Source: Novosphingobium sp. (GTDB lineage Bacteria > Pseudomonadota > Alphaproteobacteria > Sphingomonadales > Sphingomonadaceae). From it: DNA of 15,638 bases. This document shows, piece after piece, positions 14,894 to 15,638 of this stretch. The notes under the pieces are model-generated. The model made no database searches, was not told where the DNA came from, and saw only the letters and a program-made list of their open reading frames with translations. Position 1 is the first letter of the stretch. Each line of letters opens with the position of its first letter. The translations under genes were made by a program, and so were the position numbers. The stretch covers positions 1 to 15,638 of the forward strand of contig JAURNJ010000201.1 of the NCBI GenBank assembly GCA_030830245.1. Reading direction: 5' to 3'.

Positions 14894-15638
14894 GCGCGCT
14901 TTCCGGAATCCGGGTGATCGAGCTGGCGCACGAGCGCTGCGCCTTTGCAGGCAAGCTGCTGGCCGACATGGGCGCGGACGTAATCGTGATCGAACCGCTG
15001 ACAGGGGCGGCCTCGCGCGGTTATGCGCCTTTCGTCGATGACGTGCCCGACCCCGAGCGCAGCCTTAACTGGTGGCATTACAACACCTCGAAGCGCGGCG
15101 TTGCGCTCGATTGGTCTAAGCCCGAGGGTCGCGATGCCCTGCTCGCGCTCACCGCAGGCGCAGACCTGCTGCTCGAAGCCGAAGACCCCGGTACGCTCGC
15201 AGCAGCGGGCCTTGGCGATGATGTGCTCACCGGCGCCCTGAAACGGCTGATCCACGTCTCGATCACGCCATTCGGCCCCGAAGGTCAGCGTAGCCGGGAA
15301 CACGCCACGGACCTCACCCTGCTCGCCAGCGGCGGCGTTGCCATGGTATGCGGCTACGACGACCACACCTTGCCCCCGATCCGGCCGATGGGCGATCACG
15401 GCTATGCCATGGGCGTGCATTTCGCCGTGCAGGCAGCGCTTACCGCTCTGGTCTGGCGCGAGATGGGCGGCGAAGGCCAGAAAATCGACGTTTCGCTCAA
15501 TGCCGCGGCCAATGTCACGACCGAGCTGTCGAGCTACACCTGGCTTATCGCCCAACAGCCTGTGCAGCGCCAGACCGGGCGCCACGCGAGCACCTATGCC
15601 TCGATGCCCGCGCAGTATCGCTGCAAGGACGGGCGCTA
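14890..15638 (+). CDS. CaiB/BaiF class III CoA-transferase (partial, 3' end beyond window)
   Basis: The first 249 codons of a second family III CoA-transferase. It opens with the same pattern as its neighbour (MSALSGIRVIELAHERCAFAGKLLADMGADVIVIEP), followed by WWHYNTSKRGVALDWSKPEGRDALLAL, HVSITPFGPEGQRS and the likely catalytic Asp169 in PMGDHGYAMGVHFAVQAAL. About 150 residues should lie beyond the right edge if it has the usual length near 400. The ATG overlaps the upstream stop (ATGA), showing translational coupling. Only moderate similarity to the upstream gene by eye, so an old duplication or two subunits of one enzyme. Both copies keep the Asp, so neither is an obviously dead subunit. 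Confidence 0.9.
   Translation, partial: MSALSGIRVIELAHERCAFAGKLLADMGADVIVIEPLTGAASRGYAPFVDDVPDPERSLNWWHYNTSKRGVALDWSKPEGRDALLALTAGADLLLEAEDPGTLAAAGLGDDVLTGALKRLIHVSITPFGPEGQRSREHATDLTLLASGGVAMVCGYDDHTLPPIRPMGDHGYAMGVHFAVQAALTALVWREMGGEGQKIDVSLNAAANVTTELSSYTWLIAQQPVQRQTGRHASTYASMPAQYRCKDGR

Noticed and set aside
14617..15585. Minus-strand open frame of 322 codons
   Set aside because: Antisense to both CoA-transferases, which have clear motifs on the plus strand.

Overview
The window looks like chromosomal DNA from an alphaproteobacterium, most likely a sphingomonad (Sphingomonadales such as Novosphingobium, Sphingopyxis or Erythrobacteraceae). The grounds are high GC, frequent GTG/TTG starts, and a gene mix typical of that group: LLM-class oxidoreductases, DUF1214 proteins, a PAPS-type sulfotransferase, CaiB/BaiF CoA-transferases and a FadR-type regulator. 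The taxonomic call is inference from family content; there is no rRNA or marker gene here. I see no tRNA, rRNA, CRISPR array, insertion sequence or phage gene, and no stretch over 300 bases without a gene.

Layout. (1) Positions 1-4309, minus strand: an LLM-class oxidoreductase followed by two tandem paralogous amidohydrolases of the N-acyl-D-amino-acid deacylase type; the last one runs off the left edge and has its own candidate promoter with a dyad. (2) Positions 4466-7936, plus strand, divergent from block 1: a tight three-gene operon of a second LLM oxidoreductase, a DUF1214 protein and a sulfotransferase. (3) Positions 7955-9744, minus strand: a histone-deacetylase-like amidohydrolase and a FadR/GntR regulator with a 13-bp palindrome upstream. 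(4) Positions 9834-11219, plus strand: a secreted DUF1254/DUF1214-type protein whose signal peptide is encoded by a hexanucleotide repeat. (5) Positions 11223-13542, minus strand: a sugar-nucleotide pair, a UDP-glucuronate 4-epimerase and a UDP-sugar 6-dehydrogenase; the dehydrogenase is broken by one in-frame TAA. (6) Positions 13661-15638, plus strand: two overlapping class III CoA-transferases, the second cut by the right edge.

How they fit together. Blocks 1-4 and 6 read as an accessory catabolic region. CoA-transferases would activate an organic acid, LLM enzymes would oxidise or reduce it, amidohydrolases would hydrolyse a cyclic or acyl-amide bond, and a FadR-type regulator would sense an acid or acyl-CoA. 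The substrate cannot be read from the sequence; a hydrophobic natural product such as a steroid or terpenoid is a guess. The best candidate for an undescribed system is the LLM / DUF1214 / sulfotransferase operon together with the divergent LLM / amidohydrolase operon. The sugar-nucleotide pair belongs to surface polysaccharide synthesis and sits between the catabolic blocks without an obvious functional link.
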